From: Valencia hispanica
Lineage: Eukaryota > Chordata > Actinopteri > Cyprinodontiformes > Valenciidae
DNA: 64,000 nt
Assembly (NCBI GenBank): GCA_963556495.2
Contig: OY747702.1
Location: 5,542,501-5,606,500 of the forward strand
Reading direction: 5' to 3'
In this document: in pieces, positions 31,922 to 43,396 of the stretch
Numbering within the stretch: the stretch's first letter is position 1
How the letters are laid out: every line of letters begins with the position of its first letter
Position numbers and translations under genes: made by a program
The notes under the pieces: generated by a model
Database searches by the model: none
The model's input: the letters and a program-made list of their open reading frames with translations, nothing else
What the model was told of the DNA's origin: nothing

Positions 31922-32445
31922 CCCCCAATTTTCACTGCATGCGCTCCGCTCCAATGAGAGCATTTCCACTGCCACTGCCAAGCGACGCCATGCGCCGCCA
32001 GCCGTTTTGCCAGCCGGCAAAATTTGGATCGATTCTATTTTTGCCAGACGCCAAAGCAAGTCCGCAGTCAATCTACACAAATCACTAAGCACCAACAGGA
32101 TATAGAACAACCACATTTCCGGGTTTTTTTCAAAATAAATCAATAAAGACTGACTAGAAGTTTTTGTATGCATAGCTATACTAATATAAGCCTGCGTATA
32201 TTTATACATGTTGTCCAAAATAGTGTTCTTTTTTGTTCGTCTTCCACGGAATGAAGAATTTTGTTCTGACTTCCGCATTTATTACTGGCTTTTATCACGA
32301 GATCTCGCAATTCCCGCACATGATTCTTGGTGCTCTGGGACCGGAGCGCAGCGGATCCAGAGCGGATCTAGAGCGCATGCAGTGGAAATTGCGAACGGCT
32401 GCGGAGTGCGTGCCGGAGCGGCGCGCTTGCAGTGGAAATTGCGGG
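31922..32445. mobile_element. 524-bp MITE in L2 ORF1
   Basis: The inverted ends match over about 30 bp with a few mismatches (CCCCCAATTTTCACTGCATG on the left; complement of the right CCCGCAATTTCCACTGCAAG). The flanks are TTA (31919-31921) and TCA (32446-32448), consistent with a 3-bp TWA-type duplication seen in PIF/Harbinger. Extra sub-terminal copies of GCAGTGGAAATTGCG occur inside. The uninterrupted L2 copy at 55.7 kb shows the empty site. Confidence 0.8.
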
Positions 32446-32581
32446 TCAGAGAAACCACTGACCATAGTCAAATGCTTGCCAGGGGCCAGAACAGGCGACA
32501 TTAAATCTTACCTGAAACTGCTGGTTAAGGATAAGCGTAAATACAGTAGGATTGTTATTCATGCTGGCGGTAATGACACCC

Positions 32582-33074
32582 AAGCCCCTTTCAAACAGGC
32601 CATGAAAAACTGTAATTTTCCGGACTTCGTCTGTTTTGCTTTTGTGTCTGAAAGGGTAGGGAACACTGTGAGCGCACACATTGATGACATATAAATGTCA
32701 CTATTTTCCTTTCAGCTTTTTCATCGATGTCTCTTAAGCTTTTCCATGTGCGCAAAATTGCACACATCACAAAGACGAGCACTGCGAGTAGATCTGCTGT
32801 TTCGTCGACCATCTTTGCAATAATCCATTTGTTTGGGGAAATGACGTACGCCCGCCGCAATAAGTTTAGTAATATCCACATAGAACCCCCCACTCCCCTG
32901 CAACCCCCACCCTACAGACATTCATCAGGATCCTCCGGTACATTTCTTGCTGTGTGAAAGCAGCCGAAAGGCAATGTTCCGGAAAAAAGTGGTGTGTTTG
33001 AAAACACAACTCCGGTTAAAGACCGGATGGAATTGTCCGCAAATATTCCAGAACTTCTGTCTGAAAACGGCTTC
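32582..33074. mobile_element. About 490-bp DNA-transposon-like insert in L2 ORF1
   Basis: Compared with the intact copy near 55.6 kb, about 493 bp have been added between GACACCC and AGTTACGCC. The ends are imperfectly inverted (AAGCCCCTTTCAAACAGG on the left; complement of the right GAAGCCGTTTTCAGACAGA). No clear target duplication and no coding capacity were seen. A non-autonomous DNA transposon is likely; the superfamily is unknown. Confidence 0.6.
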
Positions 33075-33362
33075 AGTTACGCCAATCGGAGGTCACTAAA
33101 ATTAGTGTTGCTTCGGTGTGTAAGTTTGCCAAAACAATGTCAGACTCGGTAATCTTTTCTGGTCCCCTGCCCGATTGGACCAGTGACGACATGTTTAGCA
33201 GCATGCTGTCATTTCGCCAATGGTTGTCTGGGTGGTGTCCTGCAAACAATGTGGGCTACATTGATAACTGGCGAACATTTTGGGGAAAACCTGGTCTCAT
33301 CCAGAGAGACACCATCCTTCCCACTTTGGATGGAGAAGCTATTCTTTCTAGAAATCTGGCTG

Positions 33363-35003
33363 GATTTGAAGAGTTTCAGTCAGGTTTTAGAGCTCATCAT
33401 AGCACTGAAACAGCACTGGTGAAGGTCACTAATGATATTCTCATGGCCTCAGATAATGGACTTGTGTCTGTTCTGGTTCTGTTAGATCTCAGTGCAGCTT
33501 TTGACATAGTCGATCACAATATTCTCTTAGAAAGGCTTGAACATGTTGCAGGGTTCAAAGGAACAGCACTAGGCTGGTTTAAATCATATTTGTCTGATAG
33601 ATTCCAGTTTGTTCATCTAAATGATAAATAAATAAAGGGTTACTTGTGGAGTTCCACAGTGTTCTGTGCTTGGACCAATTCTTTTGACCATATATATGCT
33701 CCCAATTGGTAGAATTATTAGACAGCATGGGATAAATTTCCACAGCTATGCCGATGATACACAACTATATTTATCCAGAAATCCTGATGAACCCAGTCAG
33801 TTAGGTAGATTATAGAGATGTCTGGAAGACATAAAAACATGGATGACTCTAAACTTTTTGCTCTTAAATTCTGACAAGACAGAAGTTGCTGTCTTTGGAC
33901 CAGAAGTTCTAAAAAAGAAACTGATTAATCAATCATTTCATCTGGATGGCATTAAATTGGCCCCCAGTAATAACGTAAAGAACCTCGGCGTTATTTTTGA
34001 CCAAGACTTGACATTTAAATCCCATATTTAAACAGGTTTCTAGGATTTCTTTCTTTAGCCTCCGGAATATTGCTAGCATTATAAACATCCTGTCCAGGAG
34101 TGATGCTGAGAAACTAGTCCATGCATTTGTTACCTCAAGGCTGGACTACTTTAATTCTTTACTATCTGTTAGTCCACAAAATGCCATTAAAAGCCTTCAG
34201 TTGATCCAAAATGTGGCAGCAAGAGTTCTGATGAATATTAAAAAGAGGGATCACATTTCTCCGGTTTTAACTTCCCTTCATTGGCTCCCTGTTAAATCCA
34301 GAATAGAATTTAAGATCCTCCTTCTTACATACAAAGCCCTTAATAATCAAGCTCCATCATACAGCAGAGATCTAATTGTTTCATATGTTCCCAACAGAGC
34401 ACTTCCCTCTCAGACTGCAGGTTTACCTGTGTGTCCTAGGATTTATAAAAGTAGAATGGGAGGCAGATCGTTTAGTTATCAGGGTCGTCTCCTGTGGAAC
34501 CAGCTCCCAGCTTTATTCCGTGAGGCAGACACTCTGTTTACTTTTAAAGCCAGGCTTTAAACTTTCCTTTTTGATAAAGCTTATAGTTGGAGTGGCTAAG
34601 GTCATCCTGAGCTATCACTGTAGTTATGCTGCTATAGGCTTAGACTGCTGGTGGAAAGACTTTTCCAGTTTTCTTCACTCTGCTACTTCCTGTTCTACTA
34701 CTACTCTCTAGTGGTATTACAGTACATTCTGTTATTTCAACTGTTAACTTTGATTTCTCACAGTGTTTTTTTCTCCATAAAAGCTACATCTGGTCTGGTG
34801 TTCTGCTTGGCTGCCCTGTTGGATGGGGAGCATCGACTGGGATGATGCTCCCAGTAACTGAACATCCACCGTTATGTTATCAACTTTTTACTTTCTGTAA
34901 CATAGAAAGTAATCTTATATCAGATCTTCTGTTCCTACTGTGTCTCTGCTCTGTCTTCTCAAACCCCCAGACGTTCGTGGCAGATGGCCGCTCCTACTGA
35001 GCC
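33363..35003 (+). mobile_element. L2 RT region and 3' UTR, left part
   Basis: RT motif A ([11 protein letters not shown]) is near 33490, motif B (GVPQCSVLGPIL, with Cys for Ser in this copy) near 33650, and the YADDTQLY box near 33750. The C-terminal segment continues through GRLLWNQLPALFREADTLF at about 34480-34560, which is missing from the L2 copies at 4.3 and 21.9 kb. Stops occur at about 33630, 33812 and 34026. The 3' UTR is broken at GAGCCT (35003) by the endogenous retrovirus and resumes at 48083. Confidence 0.85.
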
Positions 35004-35490
35004 TGTTGTGGTAGAATGATGAATGTCCATAATGTTGTGGTAGAATGATGAATGTCCAAAATGTAAAATGTTCTAATCGAAAAGGCTACGTGAAGGAATT
35101 TGTGTGTCTATTTAGAGAAGGTCACTCTGACGCAGTGGATTGTGAACTTGACTGGCGGAGTATGTTCTCTCGGGGAGCGAGGATGTTGGGGGCGTGCGGC
35201 TGGATTGCAGATAGCACTGGCGCCGGTGTGACGCACAAACTAGGTATAAAATCTGGGTGTTAATAGTAGAAGGGGAGTCTAGCCTGGGGTTTGCCGGAGA
35301 GTCTTGCTGGGGTATTTGAGGACGAGAGCACTGTATGTCATCAATGCTTTTTCCTGCTCAGAGAAGGTATGTAAACTAATAAACCGGCAGAGGCTGTATT
35401 CCAGAACTGAAGTTGTGTTGGCTTTGCTATTTTGTTCAACTGGACTCAATATCGTTCCATGTTAACCTGGTCCAACCTTCAAAATAACCA
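35004..35490 (+). repeat. 5' LTR
   Basis: It begins TGTTGTGGTAGAATGATG and ends AATAACCA, giving TG...CA ends and about 487 bp. The first 29 bp are duplicated in tandem (35004-35032 and 35033-35061). A TATA box (TATAAAA, 35245-35251) and an AATAAA signal (35378-35383) fit a U3-R-U5 layout with R starting about 30 bp after the TATA box. The last 297 bp match the 3' LTR with about 17 differences by hand count. The first 190 bp have no counterpart there. Confidence 0.82.
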
Positions 35491-37408
35491 ACATTTGTGG
35501 CAAGCCAAGCCAGGCTGACGGGTCTCTCGGGACGTCATCGACATTTTCACTCTGATGGGAAGGGCCGGCCAAAATAAAATAATTTTAATATTCTTGTCGG
35601 AGTTTGATGAAGATGCTTCCTGTGAGATGTCAAAAAGTTCCTATGTTTTTATTCATGTCAGCTTCATGTCTGGAATACATGCTTTAAGCCCAAATTTGCG
35701 TGCACGCAAAAAGCAGCTGGCAATTATTCAATAATTAATTTTAAGTTCAGCCCTGAGCAGATGCAAGACCTAATTGGACAAAAACCAGCTGTTAAAAAGT
35801 TTAATACTGATGAAAAAAAGTAAAAACCAAAAAACAGAGTTAAACAGAGAATTAAAGGAACAGTAGCCTATTTGTTTGAGTAAAAACAAATTGTGATCCC
35901 CGACTCTTGTCGGCAGAAGGTTTTTCAATTCCGGTTGAAAACTCCCTTGGCTTGAAGAAGCTGAAATCTTGGTTCCCTGATATTGTCGTCAGAAGCAAGA
36001 CCCCGGCTTAAAAACCGGAGATCTGGAGGATACCGGCTTGTTGCCGAAGATGGAACCTGGCACCACGCCAGAATGTCTTAGTTCCTCAGCACGGTCGCTG
36101 AATGACTACCTTAGTTTTAAAGAATAAAGCCAGAGGAAGTGTAGACTGACAAATTCTGTTTGAGTAGTGATTAATGTTTGCTTTGTGAAGACATAACATA
36201 ATAATGCTGCATGTACTTTCATGTGATTCTGCTTGCAGATTGCTGTTCCTCAAAAAACAGACTGAAAGACAGGACTTTTGACATGTGTGACTGTATGCTC
36301 AGCTGTGAGAGTGAGAATGTGTTAAGCTTAGCTTTTGTGAAAATTTTAAAGTGCTCTGATGTTTCACTGTGCTGGTAAAAAGTTTTAAAAAGCTTGATTT
36401 CTGTGAAAATTGTAAAGTGTTGAGGATCTGCTCTGCAGATAAACTCTTTTCTCATATCTTTTCTTTCTCACTGCACATTGGAAGTGTTCCAAAAGTGTCC
36501 TTTTTTTCCCTCTCCCTCTGTCTGAGAGGCCAAAGTGGGGTCCAACGGCTTGATGAATGAGCTGATTTCTGTGGAAAACAGAACCAAGTCAGTGAGATGC
36601 ATGTAAAAATGTTGGTAAAGTTAAAAAGTTGGAGTCGTGGGTAATTTAGGATGAACTGTGGATTTCTCTTTTGAGTGGATTACAGCCGTGTCTGTGAGCG
36701 CAGCAGTTGCTTGCACACACACACACGCACAGGCAAAGACAGACAAATTCCAATGTTATCTCTCTGTTTCCCTCACACATAAATTATGTGATATATGTGG
36801 TGTTTTTAAGTGCATGGTTCGAGAAAGTTGTTAGGAAAGAAAGAAAAGAGGCAAGTTGCAAGAGTGTTACGCTGATTAAGTTGGTTGAAAGTTGTTTCAT
36901 AACATACCGGAGAGTTGAGAACTGTGAAGAATGAGGAAGTTGTTAGGGAAAAAAAGGAAAAAGCAAGTTGCAGGAGTGTTACGCTGATTAAGTTGGTTGA
37001 AGATTGTTTCATAACTTACCGGAGAGTTGAGAACTGTGAGAAATGGGTGTGGCTGCTGAGTCTTGTCGGTTTGCCAGTTGAAATATTTTTCAGAGCGTCG
37101 AGGTCTTTTCAGTGTGTTACAAATAGGCGTTGGCTAAAGAGAGCTACGCACTGTCGGAGAGCAGGAAGTGAACTGAAGAGAGAAGTGACAACCCACTCCT
37201 CAGTGACCTCCCACAAAACCTCCCAATCTCCTCCCAAGTTACCGCCCAGTTACTGCCCACTCCTCGTTCCCCTCCCAAACAGATTAGAAAGCTTGGAGCA
37301 ATAACCCTTTAAATGCTGGTTTGAGAATTTAAACACCAATAAAACAGGCTTTTTCTGATTAATTTCAATTAATTTTGAGACTGAAACACAATTTTAACAA
37401 ACTTTAAA
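35491..37408 (+). other. Retroviral leader, unusually long
   Basis: About 1.9 kb lies between the LTR and the first gag ATG. A possible primer-binding site starts TGGCAAGCCAAGCC at 35498, seven bases after the LTR, which is farther than usual; the tRNA is not identified. A roughly 113-bp segment is repeated in tandem at 36823-36935 and 36936-37048. The frames in this region (for example 36915-37304) lack retroviral motifs. Packaging signals are expected here but cannot be located by reading. Confidence 0.6.
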
Positions 37409-39336
37409 ATGTATGCCACCCCAGTAGCAATTTTAAGCATTAAAAACCCAGAATTGGCAAAAGGAATTGAGAAACTTTCTCACAAATGGCACAAGCAAAC
37501 AAAAAACTTAGGACATCCATGGCCACAAAGTGGGACATTTGACCTTTTGGTAAATGAGATTATGGAACAAAGGATTCTTGATTATAAGGCAAATCAAAAA
37601 ACCAAAAAGCGAACTGAAAAAAGGGAAAAAGAGTTACAGATCCTAAAGTTATTTAAAGAGGAAGGGAATAAATTCAAACAAAACTATAAAGCAATGATTT
37701 CAAGCTTGGTAGAAGAACAGAATGAGATTAAACAAATCAAAACACAGCAACCTTTAAAAGCAGAGATGCAACAAGGCCTTTATCCAGTTCTGGAAGGTAA
37801 AATCCAGATCGACGCTAATTTTGAGATGGACAAAGAACGAATCCTGAACGTCTATTAGCCACTTTTGAGATTGAGCAGGACTAATAATTCAGAAGCAGGC
37901 GGGGAAGGAAACGAAGTTGCCTCCCCAGAACATTTAAAGCCACCTGCTTATTGCAGCACGGGCATCAAACAGTCCCAAATCAGAGACTGCTATGCTGGAA
38001 TAAAGAACCCGAAATCAGGGATTGAAAAAGAATCCTTCTGGAAAACATTGCAAAGCAAAGATGCAAACACTAACCGAGAATTGAAACGAGCCATTATCAC
38101 TGAGCTGGAACAGGAGATAGAAGAACATGTAAAAACTTTTATAGAGAATCCACAATCTCATCAGAACAATAACAAACCAAAACAAAAAGACACTCAAATA
38201 CCGACCAAATTCCCATTCACCTGACAGATTAAATGCATGTGCATCGGTAACACAGGAAACCGATGGAAATACAGCAGAGGGTGTGGTAAATACAAGGGTT
38301 AATACACAAAAACATCATGATTTGCGAGACAGAGAAGGCATTAAACAGCCTCAAAGGTATGATGAAGGGGCTATGTACCCAATTTTGGTAAAAGGCACTC
38401 GAATCCAATATGTGCCTTGGCAGACCTTAGATTTGCAGGGACTCATCTCGCGGCTGCCCTCGATCCATGAGGGGGGGGGGGCGATGGATAAAAGCATTTG
38501 AAAACGAAACTACAGGGTTGATGCTAGCCATGGGGGACATAAAATCAGTTTGGGCAAAAATTATTGGGACAGCTGCCATGGACGCAATGCTGACCGATGG
38601 TGGACACTGTTGGATGATGGATCCAGAGAACGATGGTGTGGCCTTTAATCCATACAGAAATCAGGTGTGGGAAATGTTGAGAGAACAATACCCCACCCAA
38701 ATTGACCCATCTGCTTTAAAAGGTGAAGCAATACTGGAAGGAGAAAATCCAGCCTCCTACGTTAAGCGTCAGCTCAAAGGATGGCGTGAAGAGACTGAAA
38801 TGGACCCAAACACCAATCCTGTAATGACAACCTTGTTTCGATCAGCCTTGGTGACTGCCCTCCCAGACAAAGCCAGAGAGCAACTGGAAGGAGTTGTGGG
38901 ACTACACTCAATGTCTCACGCACAGTTCCGTGATCATGTTGTCCATGCTGTTGGGAAACACAGAAAAGAACAGCTAAAGGTTCAAGAAAATGAAAGAAAT
39001 GCTCAACGCAAGCTGACCCAGCTCCACATTGCGGAGTTACAAGATAAGGCTAAAGGAAAAACGCAAGCACCTGCAATGCAAACAGGCACTGCCATGACAT
39101 CACAAACTGTTTCATAGACTGGAGGACAGACGGAACAGATGTTCGTGACAGCCCAACCTCCCCAGAGAGGTGCTCGTCCTACAGACATTTGTTGGATGTG
39201 TGGCGGCCAAGGCCACTTTGCACGAAATTGCCGGAGTGCACCTCCAAAGCCCGAGTGGAGTGGGCGGGGCCGCGGGAGGGGTAGAGGAAATTTTAGAGGT
39301 CCAGTTAACAGTTGGGAAGAAAATCAAGGTCATTAG
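37409..39336 (+). pseudogene. Retroviral gag, degenerate
   Basis: The reading starts MYATPVAILSIKNPEL with no Gly at position 2, so no myristoylation signal is apparent. A Lys/Glu-rich coiled-coil-like matrix region is followed by a capsid-like part (WEMLREQYPTQIDPSALKGE..., FRDHVVHAVGKH) and a nucleocapsid with one zinc knuckle CWMCGGQGHFARNC (C-x2-C-x4-H-x4-C) and an RGRGRGRG tail. Breaks are TAG at 37856, TGA at 38222, a frame change in the 11-G run at 38471-38481, and TAG at 39115 between capsid and NC. The final TAG at 39334-39336 may be the original gag terminator, as in viruses that read through to pol. Gag assembles virions in intact relatives. Confidence 0.85.
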
Positions 39337-39379
39337 GGGAGCCTAGAGAATCCTACAGGGGAGTTCCAAGTTACTTTAA

Positions 39380-40096
39380 ATGCAGAAGTTGAACATTGAA
39401 GTAAAATTGGAAGATAATCCGATCAAAATGCTCGTCGACACAGGAGCTAGTTACACATGCGTAAACGCCAGTTTGGCCAAAAACCTCCCCATGTCAGATA
39501 AACTCGTTAAGACAGTGGGATTCTCTGGGTTAAATCAATTAAATCCGGTAACAGCTCCAGTCAAATTAAGTGTCAACAACAGTGAAATCAAAATTCCAAT
39601 TCTAGTTTCGAATCAGACACCAATAAACCTTTTGGGAAGGGATGCGTTATGTCAATTAAATGCAAAAATTTGGTGTACACCACAAGGAATTTATATTGAC
39701 AGCTCAGGCGTAGAATTCCAAATGCATGCCAACACCGAGCAGGCAAAAGTTTATTGGCTTGGTGACATCTCTAAGTCAATAACAGAAGTTTTTGAAAAGT
39801 GGGAAAAATTTATTAAAGCACAAATTCCAAATTCAATCAAACCATTTAGCCATCCTCATTGCATGTTCTTTGATCCATCATGCAGCAAAATCTTTGAAGA
39901 GGAATGGGACAAAGCAACAAAACACTCACAGATTGAACTTATAACAGAGTACATAGTGATAGGAAAACAAGGTGCAGCTATAAATGTGAAGACAACCCCA
40001 TTCATTGAGAGATGGTACAGTGTACCAGAATCTGCACCACACATAACTCTGTTGGTTAATGAAGGCTTTGAATCCAAAGCTTTGGGGCCAATGATG
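39380..40096 (+). pseudogene. Retroviral protease and start of pol
   Basis: The aspartic protease reads KMLVDTGASYTCV, with the catalytic Asp in DTGA, and NLLGRDALCQL, the C-terminal GRD-type motif. It continues through a linker toward RT. The gag-side end is out of frame by one base near 39390. A TAA at 40097 interrupts the linker; the same frame reopens at 40100-40348 and again after 40351. The enzyme would mature Gag and Pol in an intact virus. Confidence 0.85.
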
Positions 40097-40351
40097 TAAA
40101 CAGCAAACCAGGCTCCATGGCAAACAACAGATAATCCTCTAATCTTTACGACTAAAGATTCAGCTATGATTAAAATCCTTTGCAAAACTTCTACACTTGC
40201 TAAACCACAAGTAGTGTCGATCCCAAAGAAACAGGAAAAACAACAGTTTGGAGAATCCAAAACCCACGAGGACACGTTGAAAAAGGACATGTTAGACCAT
40301 GTCCCAGAACAGCTTTGGTCAAAACAAGACACAGATGTAGGTCTGGTATAA

Positions 40352-42362
40352 TCAGCCAGTCCAGTTGAAATACACCTAAAACAGAATGTCAGACTACCTA
40401 ATCGTCCCCAATACCCAATAAAACCAGAAGCAGAACAAGGAGTGAGTGCAACAATTTATGGCCTACAAAAAGCAGGAGTCTTGAAAGAAACAAATAGTGT
40501 TTGTAATACGCCTATCTTTCCTGTCTTAAAAGCAGATAAGTCCAAGTATCATTTGGTGCATGACTTAAGAACTATCAACGACATAATCGAAGATTGGCCT
40601 GCAGAAGTCCCAAATCTGCATACATTACTCACAAATTTACCTCCTGATGCCAAATTTTTCACCGTCGTAGATCTGTGTTCGGCATTTTTTAGTATTCCTT
40701 TGACAGAAGCCTCCCAGTACATTTTTGCTTTTAGATACAGAGGAAAACAATACACATACACAAGACTCCCACAGGGATTTAAACACAGCCCTCATGGTTT
40801 TACCAAATCCTTAAACAGGATCTTGAAGGGATTGACATCGAGGGTACATTAATACAGTATGTTGATGACATACTAATTTGCTCAAAAACCATTGAAAGTT
40901 GCCACCAAGACTCAAAGTTCTTACCAGATTGGCTGAAGGAGGCCATAAGGCCTCACAAGCAAAACTCCAATACTGTCAACCACAGGTGGAGTACCTGGGG
41001 AGAGTGGTCTCCCATGGTTCTGTTTCCATTTCACCAGAACATGTGGAAGGAGTCAGCAAAGCTCCTCAGCCAAAAACAGTTGGTGAAATTATGACATTTT
41101 TAGGAATGACTGGTTTCAGCTCTGAATGGATTGACAATTACGCTGAAAAAACGGTACCACTTAGAGCAATAATGAAAGATGCAGGTGTTGATTCACTGAA
41201 ATCACAGCTAAAATGGACAACTGAAGCTAAAATAGCTTTCAAAACAATCAAACGAGACATGCAGACAGCACCGTGTCTCGCGACACCGGACTACACAAAA
41301 CCATTTCTACTATATGTAGCTAATCGACAAAACATGTACGCCTCAGCAGTTCTAATGCAGGAATCATGCAACGGTCGACAAAAATAGCCAATTGCCTACT
41401 ATAGTGTAAAACTTGACAACGTAGTCCAAGGTTGGCCTCCGTGCTATCAAGGCCTAGCTGCAGTGCACTATGCCTATGAAAAGGCCTCAGTGATTACAAT
41501 GGGGTATCCAGTCATCATTTATACCCATCACAAAATCACGGAACTCATTAACCAAGGAAGATTTGTGGTACATCAATCAAGATGTTTGCAGTACATGCCA
41601 CTATTGATGTACCCAGATGTAACAATAAAAAGTTGCTTAACGAGCAATCCGGCAAATGTTGTTCCGTTTGAGTTTGAAGGAGAACCTCATGAGTGTATAA
41701 CTGAATAAATGAAATACCCTAGATTAAGACCAGATTTGGAATCTACACCTTTTGAGAATCCCGACGTAACATACTTTGTAGATGGATCTTGTTTCAAAGA
41801 CTACTTAGGAAACCACGCAGGCTATGCAGTGGTTGGGAAAATAAACAGTGAGTTCAAAATAGTCAAAGCAGAACAATGTGAGCAACCCTGCTCAGCCCAA
41901 TTGGCCGAGCTGAGAGCACTGACAGAGGCTTGCAAGCTAGCTGAAGGAAAAATAGCAAACATTTACTCCGATTCCGCCTATCCTCATGGCGTGTGCCACC
42001 TTTTCGGCAATGTGTGGAAACAAAGAGGATTCAAAAAGTCGGACAGAAGTCCTATCCAACACGGTAGACAAATAAATGATCTAATTTCAGCGATGATGCT
42101 ACCATCGAAACTTGCAGTGATTAAATGTCCAGCTCACCGCAAGGGCAACACAGATGTAATAAAAGGCAACAATGCGGCAGATGAGGCAGCAAAACTAGCT
42201 TCTAAATGTGAAGTTGCTATTCTAAGTCCAGTTATTTCCGTGAAAACAACTGTTACACCTGAAGACATCATTCAGATACAAGAAAATGCCACTCCAAGTG
42301 AACAACATGTGGCATCAGAGAGGAGCATCAAAAGACAAAAACGGTTTGTGGAGGTCACATGA
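40352..42362 (+). pseudogene. Retroviral reverse transcriptase and RNase H
   Basis: RT starts near PNRPQYPIKPEAEQG, then PIFPVLKADKSKYHLVHDLR, motif A VVDLCSAFFSI, the LPQGFKHSP motif B, and YVDD at about 40858-40869. A frameshift near 40825 precedes YVDD and another near 40900 follows it. The connection domain (QVEYLGRVVSHG, FLGMTGFSSEWI) is in a third frame with TAG at 41385 and TAA at 41706. RNase H follows with DGSCF, AELRAL, YSDSAY and NNAADEAAK supplying the four acidic residues. It ends in a frameshift near 42300-42340 before integrase. Confidence 0.9.
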
Positions 42363-43396
42363 AGGTTTGATTGTGGCACCAGTTTCACTACTGACAATTT
42401 TGATATCAGACTGTCATGGCATGGACCATTGTGGTAGAGCCGAAGTTATAAGAAAACTAAACCGCCAAGGTTACTGGTCACCATACTTGAAAGCTATGGT
42501 TGACGAAACACTAAGCAGATGCAGTGTTTGTGCACAGAACAATGTTCGTAAAGGCATAAAAACAACAGTAGAACACATTCCGGTTCCGGAAGGCCCATTC
42601 AGACACCTTGTCATAGACTATGTTGACATGCTTAAGCCAGTAAGGGGACAGCGATACACGTTGGTCGTAATTGACAGATTTACCCGATGGGTGGAAGCTA
42701 TTCCATCAAAAGATTTGAGTGCAGAGACTGTGGTGAAGTTTCTGGTTCGTGAAGTTGTAACTCGTTTCGGAATACCATCAGTAATCTCTTCGGCCAATGG
42801 TCCTGCATTCGTTCACAAAGTTTTTAAAGGCATCTTACAACAGTTGAGAATCAAGCAGAGATTAGGATCTGTCTACCATCCTCAGAGTCAGGGAATTGTT
42901 GAACGTGTGAATGGAACTTTGAAATCAAAGATTAACAAAATATTTGCATGTGCCAAACTAACCTGGGTGGATGCTTTGCCACTCGCTTTGCTTTCTTACC
43001 GCATGGAAACACACAAATCGACACATTTGTCTCCGCACGAAGCCCTAACAGGCAGGGCTATGCCAGCCCTGCATCTCAGGGGACACCAGAAGGGCCCCCC
43101 GCTTGAGCAAGCGGAACAGGAACTAAAAAGTTATGTCAGGCAACTAACGAGTATCCACAAAGCAATTTATCTGCAGAAGGAGAAGGAAGTTGCTGCTGGC
43201 AGAGATAACTAAGGTCCAGTGGCCCCTGGAGACCAAGTGTACGTTAAGGTCTTCCGGAGGAAATGGCACGAACCAAGGCGTGAGGGTCCGTTTGTTGTGG
43301 CTCAAGCAACACCAACAGCTGTTCAAATCAAGGGCAGCTCGGCATGGTACCATCTGAGCCACTGCACGAAAGTCCAAGAAGCAACTAAGGAGAGTG
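42286..43396 (+). pseudogene. Retroviral integrase
   Basis: The N-terminal HHCC zinc domain is visible (DCHGMDHCG and CSVC), followed by the catalytic core. The first Asp is in HLVIDYVDM and the Glu in QGIVERVNG. At the second Asp position the sequence reads SSANGPAF, so Ala stands where Asp is expected. After TAA at 43210-43212 the same frame continues with the gamma-type C-terminal domain (KWHEPRREGPFVV, WYHLSHCTKV). The last codons run into the antisense L2 fragment, so the natural C terminus is lost. Confidence 0.9.

Larger units (their letters stand above)
31190..33362 (+). pseudogene. L2 5' region and ORF1 (SGNH esterase), twice interrupted
   Basis: From about 31190 this looks like an L2 leader. 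From about 31610 the reading LELEAQLCAVEK, a Pro-rich linker and VRVSNRFSPL leads to [12 protein letters not shown] (block I of an SGNH hydrolase). [15 protein letters not shown] and IHAGGNDT (block III) follow, then [13 protein letters not shown] (a degenerate block V, where the better copy at 55.3 kb has DGIHPTLDG). ORF1 esterases are known from CR1/L2-group LINEs. The frame is split by inserts at 31922-32445 and 32582-33074. At 33362 the sequence jumps straight into RT, so the ORF2 endonuclease has been deleted. Confidence 0.82.

Noticed and set aside
31914..32504. Short frames in the L2 ORF1 region as novel genes
   Set aside because: They lie in a MITE bounded by inverted repeats and do not continue into L2 coding sequence.
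36915..37304. Open frame of 129 codons upstream of gag as an accessory gene
   Set aside because: Part of it is the tandem 113-bp leader repeat read in frame. There is no motif, and the start lies inside the repeat.
43144..43377. Antisense frame over the integrase C terminus
   Set aside because: It is a complement of the integrase codons with no independent signal.
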